From NCBI GenBank assembly GCA_013350335.1, contig CM023535.1:37508069-37572068 (forward strand): 64,000 nucleotides of DNA, given 5' to 3'. This document shows positions 12,437 to 24,117 of this stretch, in pieces. The translations under genes and the position numbers were made by a program. The notes beneath the pieces are model-generated. The model did not search any database and was not told the DNA's origin. It saw nothing but the letters and a program-made list of their open reading frames with translations. This DNA comes from Chimonanthus salicifolius (lineage: Eukaryota > Streptophyta > Magnoliopsida > Laurales > Calycanthaceae). Positions within the stretch are counted from its first letter, which is position 1. The number at the start of each line of letters is the position of its first letter.

Positions 12437-13230
12437 GGGGATATGACATCATGATGGTAGAGATGATGGGTGAGATTCATAACATAGACACCCATGGCCT
12501 GGCATTCACTTTATATTTTCATTATATGATGGTTTACCAGTTTTCATTGTGTTATTATCTGTATGCTGTTATTACTAATCCATGTGCTAGCCCTACTCGG
12601 AGTCCTACTGGGCGCGTGGTCTAACGCCCTACGTCTACCCTAGCTGATGACGCGGGAAATGCAGGAGCAGAAGGATGAGACGGGAGCCAAGCTTAGGAGC
12701 TTGGGGAGACGGATTATTTACTTTGTTTTAAGCTTTATTTTGAAAATGTATATTTGAATAGTTAACTTGTCGAACTGTTTAAATTAGCTTACTTGCTATA
12801 TTCTGGGTTTATTTTGGATACGGTGATGTTGAGATGTATTGTTAGTTAAATGAATGTAATCTTCCCTGCTATCTAGAAAAATTGGTAGGATGGTATCTAT
12901 TGTCATTCCGCATTTAAGGTATTATTCCTCGAGCTTACTTCTACGGGTGAACCATTCTCCGTGGACTCCGTTCCACACTCGTAGGGTTGGCCAGTTAAGG
13001 GCCGGGCTTTAGAAGCTCGGACTTAACTCGCGTCGTGACGTCCGTACCCTTTGTCACTTCTTATTTTTTTTTAAAAAAAAAAATAGACTCTGATTTTTCG
13101 GTAAAAAGGGGCTGGTGTTACATTTAGGGTTAAGGGTATTAGGGTTTTAGGGTTTTAGGGTTTAGGGTTTTAGAGTTTTAGGGTTTTTGGGTTTGTCGTT
13201 TTATGGTTTGAGGGTTTTGGGTTTAGGGTT

Positions 13231-13600
13231 TTAGGGTTTAGGGTTGAGGGTTTAGGATATTAGGGTTAGTGGGTTAAATGTTTTAGGGTTAAGGGTATTA
13301 GGGTTTGAGGGTTTTAGGGTTTAAGTGTTTAGGGTTTTAGGGTTTAGAGTTTAGGGTTTTGAGTTTTCGGTTTAGTGTTTAGGGTTTTAGGGTTTTAGGG
13401 GTTTACAATTTTAGGGTTTAGGGTTGAGGGTTTAGGATATTAGGGTTAGTGGGTTAAATGTTTTAGGATTAAGGGTATTAGGGTTTGGGGGTTTTAGGGT
13501 TTAAGGGTTTAGGGTTTTAGGGTTATAGGGTTTAGAGTTTAGGGTTTTGAGTTTTGGGTTTAGTGTTTAGGGTTTTAGGGTTTTAGGGGTTTAGGGTTAA
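13231..13600 (+). repeat. Tandem duplication, about 180 bp, within block 3
   Basis: The string GTTGAGGGTTTAGGATATTA at about 13243 recurs exactly 180 bases later. The following bases (GTGGGTTAAATG and on) stay alignable for most of the unit with a few substitutions and small indels. Confidence 0.8.
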
Positions 13601-14933
13601 GGGTTTAAGGTTTAAGGTTTAGGGTTTTAGGGGTTTACGGTTTTTGAGTTTAGGGTTTTATGTTTTTAAGGTTTTAATGGTTTAGGGTTTAGGGTTTAGG
13701 GTTTTAGGGTTTTAGGGTTTAGGGTTTTAGGATTTTAGGGGTTTACGGTTTTTGAGTTTAGGGTTTTATGTTTTTAAGGTTTTAATGGTTTAGGGTTTAG
13801 GGTTTAGGGTTTTATGGTTGAAGGTTTAGGATTTTAGGGTTTAGGGGTTTTAAGGGTTTACTGTTTTAGGGTTTAGGATTTAGGGTTTAGGGTTTTAGGG
13901 TTTGATGGGTTTAGGGTAAAGGGTTTAGGGTTTAAGGTTTAGGGTTTTAGGGGTTTACGGTTTTTGAGTTTAGGGTTTTATGTTTTTAAGGTTTTAAAGG
14001 TTTAGGGTTTAGGGTTTTTGGGTTTTTGGGTTTAAGGTTTAGGGCTTTAGGGTTTTAGGGCTTTAGGGTTTCAGGGTTTAGGGTTTAGGGTTTAGAGTTT
14101 TAGGTTTTTAGCGTTTTAGTAGTTTAGGGTTTTGGATATAGGGTTTACAGTTTTAGGGTATTAGGTTTTAGGGTTTTGGGTTTTAGGAATTTAGATTTTT
14201 GATTTTTGGGTTTTAGGGTGTTAGGGTTTAGGGTTTTATGGTTTAGAGTTTAGAGTTTAGGGTTTTAGGCTTTAAGGGTTAAGGGTTTAAGGTTTAGGGT
14301 TTTGGGTTTTAGGGGTTAAGGGTTTTAGGGTTTTAAGGTTTAGGCTTTTATGGTTTAGAGTTTAGGGTTTAGTGTTTTAGGGCTTAAGGGTTAAGGGTTT
14401 AAGGTTTAGGGTTTTGGGTTTTAGGGGTTTAGGGTTTAGAGTTTTTGGGTTTTTGGTTTTAGAGTGTTTGGGTTTAGGGTTTAGGGTTTTACGGTTTTAG
14501 GATTTTAGGATTTTCGGTTTTAGGGTTTTTCGATTTTAGGGTTTAGGGTTTAGAGTTTTAAGTTTTTTGGTTTTAGAGTTTTAGGGTTTAGGGTTTAGGG
14601 TTTTACGATTTTAGGGTTTAGGGTTTTGGGTTTAGGGTTTAGGTTATTAGGGTTTTGGGGTTTACGGTTTAGGGTTTAGGGTTTAGGGTTTTAGTGTTTT
14701 GGGGTTTAGGGTTTTAGGGTTTAGGGTTTAGGATATTAGGTTTGGATGGTTAAGGGTATTAGGGTTTGAGTGTTTTAGGGTTTAGGGTTTTTGGGTCTTG
14801 GGTTTAAAGTTGTAGGGTTTAGGGTTTTAGGGTTTAGGATTTAGGGTTTAGGGTTAAGTTTTAAGGGTTTAAGGTTTATTGTTTTAGGGTTTTTGGTTTT
14901 AGGGATTTAGGGTTAAGGGTTTAGGGTTTTAGG

Positions 14934-15171
14934 GTTTAAGGGTTTAGGGTTATACGGTTTCGGGTTTAGGATTTAGGGTTTTAGGGGTTAAGGGTTAGGG
15001 ATTTATGGTTCAAGGTTTTGGGTTTTAGGGGTTTCGGGTTTCAGGGTTTAGGGTTTAAGGGTTTAGGGTTATACGGTTTCGGGTTTAGGATTTAGGGTTT
15101 TAGGGGTTAAGGGTTAGGGATTTATGGTTCAAGGTTTTGGGTTTTAGGGGTTTCGGGTTTCAGGGTTTAGG
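14934..15171 (+). repeat. Near-perfect 119-bp tandem duplication
   Basis: The unit contains ATACGGTTTCGGGTTTAGG and GGTTCAAGGTTTTGGG. The marker ATACGG lies at 14952 and again at 15071. The two copies look identical by eye, so the duplication is young compared with the surrounding decay. Confidence 0.85.
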
Positions 15172-17198
15172 GTTTAGGGTTTAGGTTTAAGGGTTTTGGG
15201 GTATTACGATTTTAGGGTTTTAGGGTTTAGGGTTTAGGGTTTAGAGTTTTAGGGTTTTTGGTTTTAGGGTTTAGGGTCTAGGGTTTTACGGTTTTAGGGT
15301 TTTACGTTTTAGGGTTTATGGTTTAGGGTTTAGAGTTTTAGGATTTTTGGTTTTAGGATTTTATTGTTTAGGGTTTATTGTTTTAGGGTTATAGGGTTTT
15401 AGGGTTTAGGGTTTTAGGGTTTTAAGGTTTTTGGGTTTATGGTTTTTTGGTTTTAGGGTTTTAGGGTTTTGGGGTTTAGGGTTTTAGGGTTTACGGTTTT
15501 ATGGTTAGGGCTTTAGGGTTGAGGGTTTAGGATATTAGGGTTAGAGGGTTAAGGGTTATAGGGTTAAGGGTATTATGGTTTGAGGGTTTTAGGGTTTAGG
15601 GTTTTACGGTTTATGGGTTTAGGGGTTTAGGGTTTTAGGGTTTTAGGGGTATTGGGTTTTAGGGTTTAGGGTTTAGGGTATTGGATTTAGGGTTTGGGGT
15701 TTTAGGGTTTTGGATTTAGGGTTTAGGGTTTCAGGTTTAGGATTTTAGGGTTTATGGGTTTAGGGTTTTGGGTTTAGGGTGTAGGGTTTAGGATTTAGTG
15801 TTTTACAGTTTATGATTTAGGGTTTCGGTTTTTTGTGTTTTAGGGTTTAGTGTAGGTTTTTTAGTTTTAGGGTTTAGGATTTTAGTGTTTATGGGTTTCA
15901 AGGTTTTAGGGTTTTAGGGATTGAGGGTTTAGGGTATAGGGTTTTAGGTTTTAGGGTTTAGCGTTTAGGGCTTTAGGGTTTAGGGTTTAGGGTTTTATGG
16001 GTTTACGATTTAGGGTTTCGGGTTTTAGGCTTTTAGAGTTAAGGGTTTTAGGGTCATAGGATTTTAGGGATTAGGGTGGTTTTAGGTTTTTAGGGTTTAG
16101 GGTTTTTCGGTTTTTTGTTTAGGTTTGGGGTTTAGGGTTTAGGGTTTTAGGGTTTTAGGATTTTAGCATTTTAGGGTCTAGGGTTTTAGGATTTTAGGGT
16201 TTTAGGGTTTAGGGTTTTAGGGTTTTTTGTTTGGGGTTTAGGGTTTAGGGTTTCAGGGTTTTACGATTTAGGGTTTCGGGTTTTAGGCTTTTAGGGTTTA
16301 GGGTTTTGGGTTGGGGGTTTTAAGGTCATAGGGTTTTAGGGATTAGGGTGGTTTTAGGTTTTTAGGGTTTAGGATTTTGGGGTTTTTTATTTAGGGTTTA
16401 GGGTTTAGGGTTTTTGGGTTTAGGGTATTAGGGTTTAGGGGTAAAGGTAAGGGTTTAGGGTTTCGGGTTTTAGGGTTTTAGAGTTTAAGTTTTTGTGTTT
16501 ACGATTTTAGGCTTTTAGGATTTTAGGGGTTTAGGGTTTAGGGTTTTAAAGGTTTTGGGTTTTAGGATTTTAGGGTTTAGGGTTTAGAGTTTAGGGTTTT
16601 ACGGTTTTAGGTTTTAGGGTTTTAGGGTTAGGGTTTAGGGTTCTAAGGTTTTAGGGTTTAGGGTTTAGGGTTAAAGGGATTTAGGGTTTTAGTTGTTTAG
16701 GGTTTAAGGTTTAGGGTTTTAGGGTTTTAGGGTTTAGGGTTTATGGTTTAGGCTTTAGGGTTTTGGGTTTAGGGTTTAGCGTTGAGGGTTTAAGGTTTAG
16801 GGCTTTATGGTTTAAGGGCTTTAAGATTACGGGTTTAGTGCTTATGGTTTTAGGGGTTTATGGTTTTTGGGTTTAGGGTTTTAGTGGTTTATGGCTTAGG
16901 ATTTTGGGTTTTAGGGTTTAGGGTTTTAGGGTTTTATGGTTTTATGGTTTTAGGGTTTAGGAATTAGGGGTTTTAAGGGTATAGTGTTTTAGGGTTTAGG
17001 GTTTAAGGTTTAGGGTGTTAGGGTTTTAGGAGTTAGGGTTTTAGGGTTTCAGGGTTTAGGGTTTAGGGTTTAGGATTTAGTGTTTATGGTTTTTGGGTTT
17101 AGGGTTTTAGGGGTTTAGGGTGTTTGGGTTTTAAGAGCTTAAGGTTTTAGGGTTTAGCGGTTAGGGCTTAAGGATTAGGTTTTAGGGTTTGGGGTTTT

Positions 17199-18252
17199 AG
17201 GTTTTTAGGGTTTTTGGGTTTTAGGGTTTAGGGATTTAGAGTTTTGGTGTTTTACGCTTTTGGGGTTTTAGGGTTTTACGGTTTAGTTTTAGGTTTTTAT
17301 GGTTTCCGGGGTTAGGGTTTTATGGTTTTAGGGTTTGAGGAAGGGTTTAGGGGTTAGGGTTTAGGGTTTTGGGGTTTTGGGGTTTTGGGGTTAGGTTGTA
17401 GGGTTTAGGGTTTAGGGTTTAGGGTTTAGGGTTTTAGGGTTTTAGGGTTAAGGGGTTTAAGGTTTTAGGGTTTAGGGTTTACGGCTTTAGGGTTTTATGG
17501 TTTTTGGGTTTACAGTATTAGGGGATTAGGGTTTTAGGGTTTAGGGTTTAGGGTTTAGGGCTTTAGGGATTTAGGGTTTTGGGTTTTAGGATTTTAGGGT
17601 TTTTGGTTTTGGGTTTCAGTGTTAAGCGGTTTAGAGTTTTAGGGTTTTGGGTTTTGGGTTTTGGTTTAGGGTTTAGGTTTTAGTGTTTTAGTGTTTAGGG
17701 TTTAGGGTTTGGGGTTAGGGTTTTTAGGGTTTTTGGGTTTTAGGGTTTAGGGATTTAGAGTTTTGGTGTTTTACGCTTTTGGGGTTTTAGGGTTTTACGG
17801 TTTAGTTTTAGGTTTTTATGGTTTCCGGGGTTAGGGTTTTATGGTTTTAGGGTTTGAGGAAGGGTTTAGGGGTTAGGGTTTAGGGTTTTGGGGTTTTGGG
17901 GTTTTGGGGTTAGGTTGTAGGGTTTAGGGTTTAGGGTTTAGGGTTTAGGGTTTTAGGGTTTTAGGGTTAAGGGGTTTAAGGTTTTAGGGTTTAGGGTTTA
18001 CGGCTTTAGGGTTTTATGGTTTTTGGGTTTACAGTATTAGGGGATTAGGGTTTTAGGGTTTAGGGTTTAGGGTTTAGGGCTTTAGGGATTTAGGGTTTTA
18101 TGGTTTTGGGTTTTAGGATTTTAGGGTTTTTGGTTTTGGGTTTCAGTGTTAAGCGGTTTAGAGTTTTAGGGTTTTGGGTTTTGGGTTTTGGTTTAGGGTT
18201 TAGGTTTTAGTGTTTTAGTGTTTAGGGTTTAGGGTTTGGGGTTAGGGTTTAG
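17199..18252 (+). repeat. Near-perfect 519-bp tandem duplication
   Basis: Unit markers are GATTTAGAGTTTTGGTG, TACGCTTTTGGGG, TTTCCGGGGTTAGGG and GGAAGGGTTTAGGGG, repeated 519 bases apart (17233 and 17752). The second copy has an extra 8 bases (TATGGTTT-type) near 18096. The match is otherwise almost exact, which points to recent unequal exchange or replication slippage. Confidence 0.87.
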
Positions 18253-19405
18253 GGTTTAGGGTTTAGGGTTTTAGGGTTTTCGAGTTTAGGGTTAAAGGGA
18301 TTTAGGGTTTTAGGGTTTAAGGGTTTTCGTCTTTAGGGTTTAGGGTTTTAGGGTTTTAAAGTTTAGAGTTTAGGGTTTAGGGTTTAGGGTTTAGGTCTTT
18401 AGGGTTTTAGGATTTTAGGGTTTTTGGGTTTTGGGTTTCAATGTTAAGGGGTTTAGAGTTTTAGGGTTTTGGGTTTTGGTCTAGGGTTTAGGGTTTAGGG
18501 TTTAGGGTTTAGGGTTTTAAGTTTTAGGGTTTTAGGGTTTCAGTGTTTAGGGTTTAGGGTTTGGGGTTAGGGTTTAGGGTTCTAGGGTTTTAGGGTTTAG
18601 TGTAAGTTTTAGGGTTTTCGGGTTTAGGATTAATGGGATTTAGCGTTTGAGGGTTTAAGGGCTTACGTTTTTAGGGTTTAGGGTTTTAGGGTTTTAATGT
18701 TTAGAGTTTAGGGTTTAGAGTTTAGGGTTTAGGGTTTGATGTTTAGGGTTTTAAGGTTTTACGGGTTTAGGGTTTTAGGGGTTTATGGTTTTTGGGTTTA
18801 GGGTTTTATGTTTTTCTGTTTTTAATGGATTAGGGTTTAGGGTTTCGGGTTTAGGGTTTAGGATTTTAGGGTTTAGGATTTTGGGTTTTAGGGTTTAGGG
18901 TTTAGGGGTTTTAAGGGTTTACTGTTTTAGGGTTTAGGATTTAGGGTTTAGGGTTTTAGGGTTAAAGGTTTAGGGTCTTAGGGTTTTATGGGTTTAGGGT
19001 TTTAGGGTTTCAGGGTTTAGGGTTTAGGGTTTAGGATTTAGGGTTTATGGTTTTTGGGTTTAGGGTTTTTGGGGTTTAGGGTGTTAGGGTTTTAGGCGTT
19101 TAGGATTTTAGGGCTTAGCGTTTTGGGTTTAGGGTTTAGGGTTTAGGTTTTAGAGTTTAGAGTTTTTGGTTTTTGGCGTTTTGGTGGTTTAGGGTTTTGT
19201 ATTTAGGGTTTACGGTTTTAGGGTATTAGGGTTTAGGGTTTAGAGTTTTAGGGTTTTTGGTTTTAGAGTTTTAGCGTTTAGGGTTTAGGGTTTTAGGGTT
19301 TTAGGGTTTAGGGTTTTAGGGTTTTTTGGTTTATGGTCTTATGGTTTTAGGGTTTTAGGGTTTAGGGTTTTAGGGTTTTGGGGTTTAGGGTTTTAGGGTT
19401 TAGGG

Positions 19406-19555
19406 TATAGGATATTAGGGTTGGAGGTTAACGGTTTTAGGGTTAAGGGTATTAGGGGTTGAGGGTTTTAGGGTTTAGGGTATAGGATATTAGGGTTGGA
19501 GGTTAACGGTTTTAGGGTTAAGGGTATTAGGGGTTGAGGGTTTTAGGGTTTAGGG
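19406..19555 (+). repeat. 75-bp tandem duplication
   Basis: The unit starts at TATAGGATATTAGGG and contains GGAGGTTAACGG and GGTATTAGGGGTTGAGGG. It is found at 19406 and again at 19481, with a third partial tail. Confidence 0.82.
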
Positions 19556-20916
19556 TTTTAGGGTTAAGGGTATTAGGGTTTGAGGGTTTTAGGGTTTTAG
19601 TGTTTAGGGTTTTTGGGTCTTGGGTTTAAAGTTTTAGGGTTTATGGGTTTAGGGGTTTAGGGTTTTAGGGTTTTAGGAGTATTAGGTATTAGGGTTTAGG
19701 GTTTAGGGTTTCGGGTTTAGGGTTTAGGATTTAGGGTTAAAGGGATTTAGGGTTTAGGGTTTACAGTTTTAGGGTTTTAGGGTTTAAGGGTTTGGATTTT
19801 TAGGGCTATATGGTTTAGGGTTTTAGGGTTTTAGGGTTTACGGTTTAGGGGTTTTAAGGATTTACTGTTTTAGGGTTTAGGGTTTTAGGGTTTAAGGTTT
19901 AGGGTGTTAGGGTTTTAGGGTTTTATGGTTTAGGGTTTTAGGGTTTTAGGGTTTTATGGTTTAGGGTTTTAGGGTTTTAGGGTTTAGGGTTTTAGGGTTT
20001 TAGGGTTAGAGGGTTAAGAGTATTAGCGTTTGTGGGTTTTAGGGTTTAAGGGTTTAGGGTTTTAGGTTTTTAGCGTTTAGAGTTTTAGGGTTTAGAGTTT
20101 AGGGTTTCTATTTTTGGGTTTATTGTTTAGGGTTTTAGGGTTTTAGGGGTTTACGGTTAAGCATTTAGGGTTTAAGGTTTTGGGTTTTAGGGGTTTACGG
20201 TTTTTTAGTTTAGGGTTTTATGTTTTTAAGGTGTTAATGGTTTAGGGTTTAGGGTTTTAGGGTTTTATAGTTTTGGGTTTAGGGTCTTAGGGTTTTAGGG
20301 TTTAGGTTTTACGGGGTTTAAGGGTTTACTGTTTTAGGGTTTAGGATTTAGGGTTTAGGGTTTTAGCGTTAAAGGTTCAGGGTGTTAGGGTTTTAGGGGT
20401 TTAGGGTCTTAGGGTTTCAGGGTTTAGGGTTTAGGGTTTAGGGTTTAGGGTTTAGGATTTAGGGTTTATAGTTTTTGGGTTTAGGGTTTTAGGGGTTTAG
20501 GGTGTTGCGGTTTTAGGCGTTTGGGGTTGTAGGGCTTAGCGGTTTGTGTAAGGGCCTGGAATTTGTAAAGTAATATATATGTGTTATTATTTATTTTTTT
20601 ATGGTGGAAATTGGAAATTGGATGGAATAGATAGTAAATGGGTCAAAATGTGGACAAAGGCCCAACCAGGGCCCAATGGATTATGGATTGGATTGAAGTT
20701 TACTTAAAGGGTCAATGGTGGTCAATTGGGCCAAGGATGGTCAAATTGGGCCCAATACCCATTTGGGACCCAATGGATTAAGTTGATGTAAATGGGTAAG
20801 GGTGAATTTAATTGGGCCATGGGCCCAATGGTGATCCAATAAGAGAAATGGATTGATTTGGAAATTAAATCATCTAAATTAATATTAATTGGACCAAGGA
20901 TTGGTGGGGCCGGCCA

Positions 20917-20941
20917 CCATGGTTGACTTAGTCAACCATGG
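20917..20941. other. Conserved LTR palindrome, 11-bp arms
   Basis: CCATGGTTGAC and its complement flank TTA. The centre differs from LTR 2 (TTG) while both arms are unchanged. Confidence 0.84.
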
Positions 20942-21816
20942 GTGGAGTAATGGAGAAAGAATTAAGGAAATTAAAAGAGATAAGTGGGAGTTAATTAGCT
21001 TAATTTAATAACCTAATTAATTAAGTTAATTAAGCTAGTCTAATCATGGTCAAATGGTCAAATGGTCAAAACCACTCTAAGAAACACAAACTACTTAAAG
21101 AAACACAAGTTTAAACTATGGGCTAAGGATAGAGGTTTTAGCCCAACTACCACCACTAATACACATTAATCTATGTGTGGTAGGTAGAGGAATTAATTAC
21201 CCAACCAAAAAATGAGATAGGTTTTTCTCTCCTCTCTTCATTTCACTCTCATTTTTCTCTCTCTCTTTCTTACTCTCTCAAGAACGTCCCTCACCAAAGG
21301 AAAAGAAAAAAAAAAAAACTTGGAAGAAGAAGAGAAGAAAAGAGAAGGAATTGCAAGCATAAGTCCATCACTCAAGACTTTGGGTAGTTCTTCCTATCAT
21401 CTCCTCTCTTCCTTCTCTCAAAATCTAACCCTACCTTAGCCAAACCCAAACCTTGGAGACTCCATCTTGATCAAGCATCTTAACCCAAAGATCAAGGAGA
21501 AGAAGAGAAGAGAAGGCCAAGGAGATCAAGAGGAGAAAGAAAGTCGAAGGAGCCGACCGGATTGTGAGTATTTCTAAAACAAGAGATTTGGATTTTTTTT
21601 TTTTAGGGTTTAAGATTTGGAATCCATTTCTTGGATTTGGTGATGGCCAAAACATCATAGGCCTTGGATCTCAAATCCATCCAATGGAAGGATGAAAATG
21701 GACAAAACCCTAAATGGGTAAATTAGGTTAAGAAAAATAAAAGGATTAAGAACATTATGTAATTAAAATGGATTAAGCATGGGAGTATGGGTTTTGAAGT
21801 GGATTGATGGACCATA

Positions 21817-21845
21817 GGGTTCGGCCATGTACTATGGCCGAACCC
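21817..21845. other. LTR palindrome, GGGTTCGGCCAT arms
   Basis: A perfect 12-bp inverted repeat surrounds GTACT. The related copy at 22417-22451 has longer arms. Confidence 0.82.
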
Positions 21846-22416
21846 CATGGTAATTGATGTATGATTTTTAGGGTTTTATAAGAATGGAAGCCATGGAGAA
21901 TGAATTAGGGTTGTAAGATTTTAATGATTAAATGTAGCTAATTTTTGAAAAAAGTTTTTATGATGGAATCCATGGATGAATGTAAATATTTTTATGGCCT
22001 CAAAAGGCATGAATGGATAATGAACCCTATGATGATGTGATGATGGTCTTAAATGAGTTTTAAAGAATGGGAACTGTGGAGTAATATCTTAATGATTTAG
22101 AGGCTTAAAAAGGGGTCAAATGATTGTAAATTTTAAAGGGGTTTTAAATGAGAAAATCATGGGAGATGAGAATGACTTTAATGGCCTCAAAAGTGGTGGA
22201 TGAAGGTGAATGTGTTTATGTCTTGAATATCACCTATGAATGAGGAATCAAGTGTTTTGGAACCATGAAGAATGAATGGAATAAGGGCTAAGTTAATGGA
22301 CTCAATTATGGTGAAGAATGATAGTTTTAAAAGCATGATGTAAAATCCCTCATGGGAGGATTCATTTTGGGCCTAAGTAGTGTAAATAGGTCCAATGAAA
22401 GATAAGGAAAAGACAT

Positions 22417-22451
22417 CATGGGTTCGACCATGGTGTATGGCCGAACCCATG
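22417..22451. other. LTR palindrome, 15-bp arms with one mismatch
   Basis: CATGGGTTCGACCAT faces ATGGCCGAACCCATG around GGTGT. The single mismatch (A against the expected G) can be explained by one C-to-T change on the other strand. Confidence 0.8.
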
Positions 22452-23340
22452 ATTCATATGAGAACCATTTTATGGGCCAAGATTAGGGTTTATGTAAATG
22501 ATTAAATGAATGGGGATGAAGTCAATTAAGTGGCTGATTTTAATAATTCTATGATATGGTTGATGGGTCACTAATGGATCTAGGTTATAGATCAATTATG
22601 GACTTAATTATGCATGGATTAAATGAATGATTAAACATAGGAGAGGTAGTGGCAAAACCGTAATTAATGACCCATTTGTAGGTCATGCTATGGGCTAAGT
22701 TTAGGATCTATGTCCATGCATTAATGAGGCTAAGTTGAGGGCTAATTCTTGATAATATTATAACTTAGTTAATGGTCATTAAGGGATCCAAGATTATGGA
22801 TCAAATGGTGGGCTAAGTATGGGGTTTGGTATGTGTTTAAATGAATAAGGGTTAGATTAATTAAATGGCAAATTTTAATGATCATATGACATGGTTAATG
22901 GTACATAAATGGATCTAAGTTTGTGATCAGTTAGGGACTTAATCGTGGATAAAATATGGACTGATTTGGTACTGTATAATAAGGTACCGGGACATCGCAA
23001 ACGGTGCGCGATCGGCGACCGGAATTATCGAACGAAAACGAAAAAGGACGCGAGTCGGTATTCGGTAGGATTCCTACCTTTTTGTAAGCCGTGGATTAGT
23101 TGTTATGTGATGGTTCTTGACTTATTTTTGGTAATTATATAATATGTTTTTATGGTGGGTCTTAATGGTTATGATTTATTTATATGATATGTTTTATGGT
23201 GGGTTTTAATGGTTATGATTTATATACATAGTATGATGCAAGGCTATCAATTCTATACTAATGCTATGAGTTATATATATATATAACATAGCATAATGCA
23301 CTACATCTCATGCATGGCATGGGCGGAAAAAAATAAACAA

Positions 23341-23477
23341 ACCGGAGTCCATGCTCCGTCGGGGCGACCGAGAAGCATTCATGGGGATAGCCTGATAGGA
23401 TATAACCGGAGTCCATGCTTCGTCGGGGCGACCGAGAAGCAAGCATGGGGATATCTTGACGAGGTTTTTCCGTCAAG
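23341..23477 (+). repeat. Stem-loop array of LTR 3
   Basis: There are two CGGAG-6-CTCCG-type units (the second reads CTTCG on its right arm). One AGCCTGATAGGAT stem has a mismatch. One 23-nt stem-loop CTTGACG-9-CGTCAAG lies at 23455-23477, followed by a G run. Confidence 0.82.
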
Positions 23478-24117
23478 GGGGATATGATATTATGATGGGT
23501 GGGACACATGACATAATGCACCCATGGCATGACATTCATCTTATAGTTTTCCTTATATGATTTCATATGTGTCTGTTATTACTAATCCATGTGCTAGCCC
23601 TATTCGGAGTCCTACTGGGCGCGTTGTCTAACGCCCTACTTCTCCCCTAGCTGATGACGCAGGAGATGGCGGTATGGAGAGGCTAGATGGGAGCCAAGCT
23701 TAGGAGCTTGGGGAAGCAACTGCTTCATTTATTTATGTTTATTTTGGATAATGTAATTTGAAGTAGTATAGCTTGTCGGAAATGTAATAACTTAGATTAC
23801 TTGCTATGTTTTGGGATTTTATGTTGGACATTATGCTTTTGAGGTATTTAGTAATTAAATGAATGTTTCTTCCCTACTATCTGAAAACTAGTAGGATAGT
23901 TTTATTACAATATTCCACATTAATATATACTCCACGAGCTCACGTCTACGTGTGAACCGTTCTCGTGGACTTCGTTCCACGCGCATGTAGGGTTGGCCAG
24001 TTAAGGGCCGAGCTTCAGAAGCTCGGACTTAACTCACGTCGTGACGTTCGCGCCCTTTGTCACTTTATTAAAAAAAAAATAGACTCTGAATTTCGGTGGA
24101 AAGAGGCGGGCGTTACA

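Larger units (their letters stand above)
9423..13122 (+). mobile_element. Solo LTR 2, same family, 3.70 kb
   Basis: It begins TGTAATGGCC and ends TGGTGTTACA. Both flanks are TTTAG, a perfect 5-bp target duplication, though TTTAG is also common in the surrounding repeat. The internal layout follows LTR 1: U3 palindrome, GATTGTGAGTATTT motif, long GGGTTCGGCCAT palindrome, CpG-rich patch near 11945-12000, stem-loop array and A-rich tract near 13070. Its last bases read GGGGCTGGTGTTACA where LTR 1 has GGGGCGGGCGTTACA. The second change fits methyl-cytosine decay at a CpG. No internal coding region is attached. Confidence 0.88.
13123..20546 (+). repeat. Degenerate telomere-like array, block 3
   Basis: This is a 7.4-kb TTTAGGG/TTTTAGGG-derived array with the G-rich strand on +. 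It contains several higher-order tandem duplications, listed separately: about 180 bp at 13231-13600, 119 bp at 14934-15171, 519 bp at 17199-18252 and 75 bp at 19406-19555. A cassette reading toward TTTTTGAGTTTAGGG then ATGTTTTTAAGG recurs at about 13640, 13750 and 13960. No coding sequence is visible. Confidence 0.93.
20547..24117 (+). mobile_element. Solo LTR 3, same family, 3.57 kb
   Basis: It starts TGTAAGGGCC and ends GGCGGGCGTTACA. The flanks are GTTTG on both sides, a perfect 5-bp target duplication that is not the dominant repeat pentamer, so it is good evidence for a genuine insertion. The layout follows the family: U3 palindrome at 20917, GATTGTGAGTATTT near 21562, two GGTTCGRCCAT palindromes, a CpG-rich patch near 22980-23060, a stem-loop array near 23341-23477 and an A-rich tract near 24070. 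A block near the first U3 region is shorter than in LTR 1 and lacks the CCACCTCA inverted repeat. Confidence 0.9.

Noticed and set aside
5185..13122. LTR 1 and LTR 2 as the two ends of a single element
   Set aside because: They are in the same orientation and close together, but the 494 bp between them is telomere-like repeat with no primer site or purine tract. Each LTR has its own flanking pentamers.
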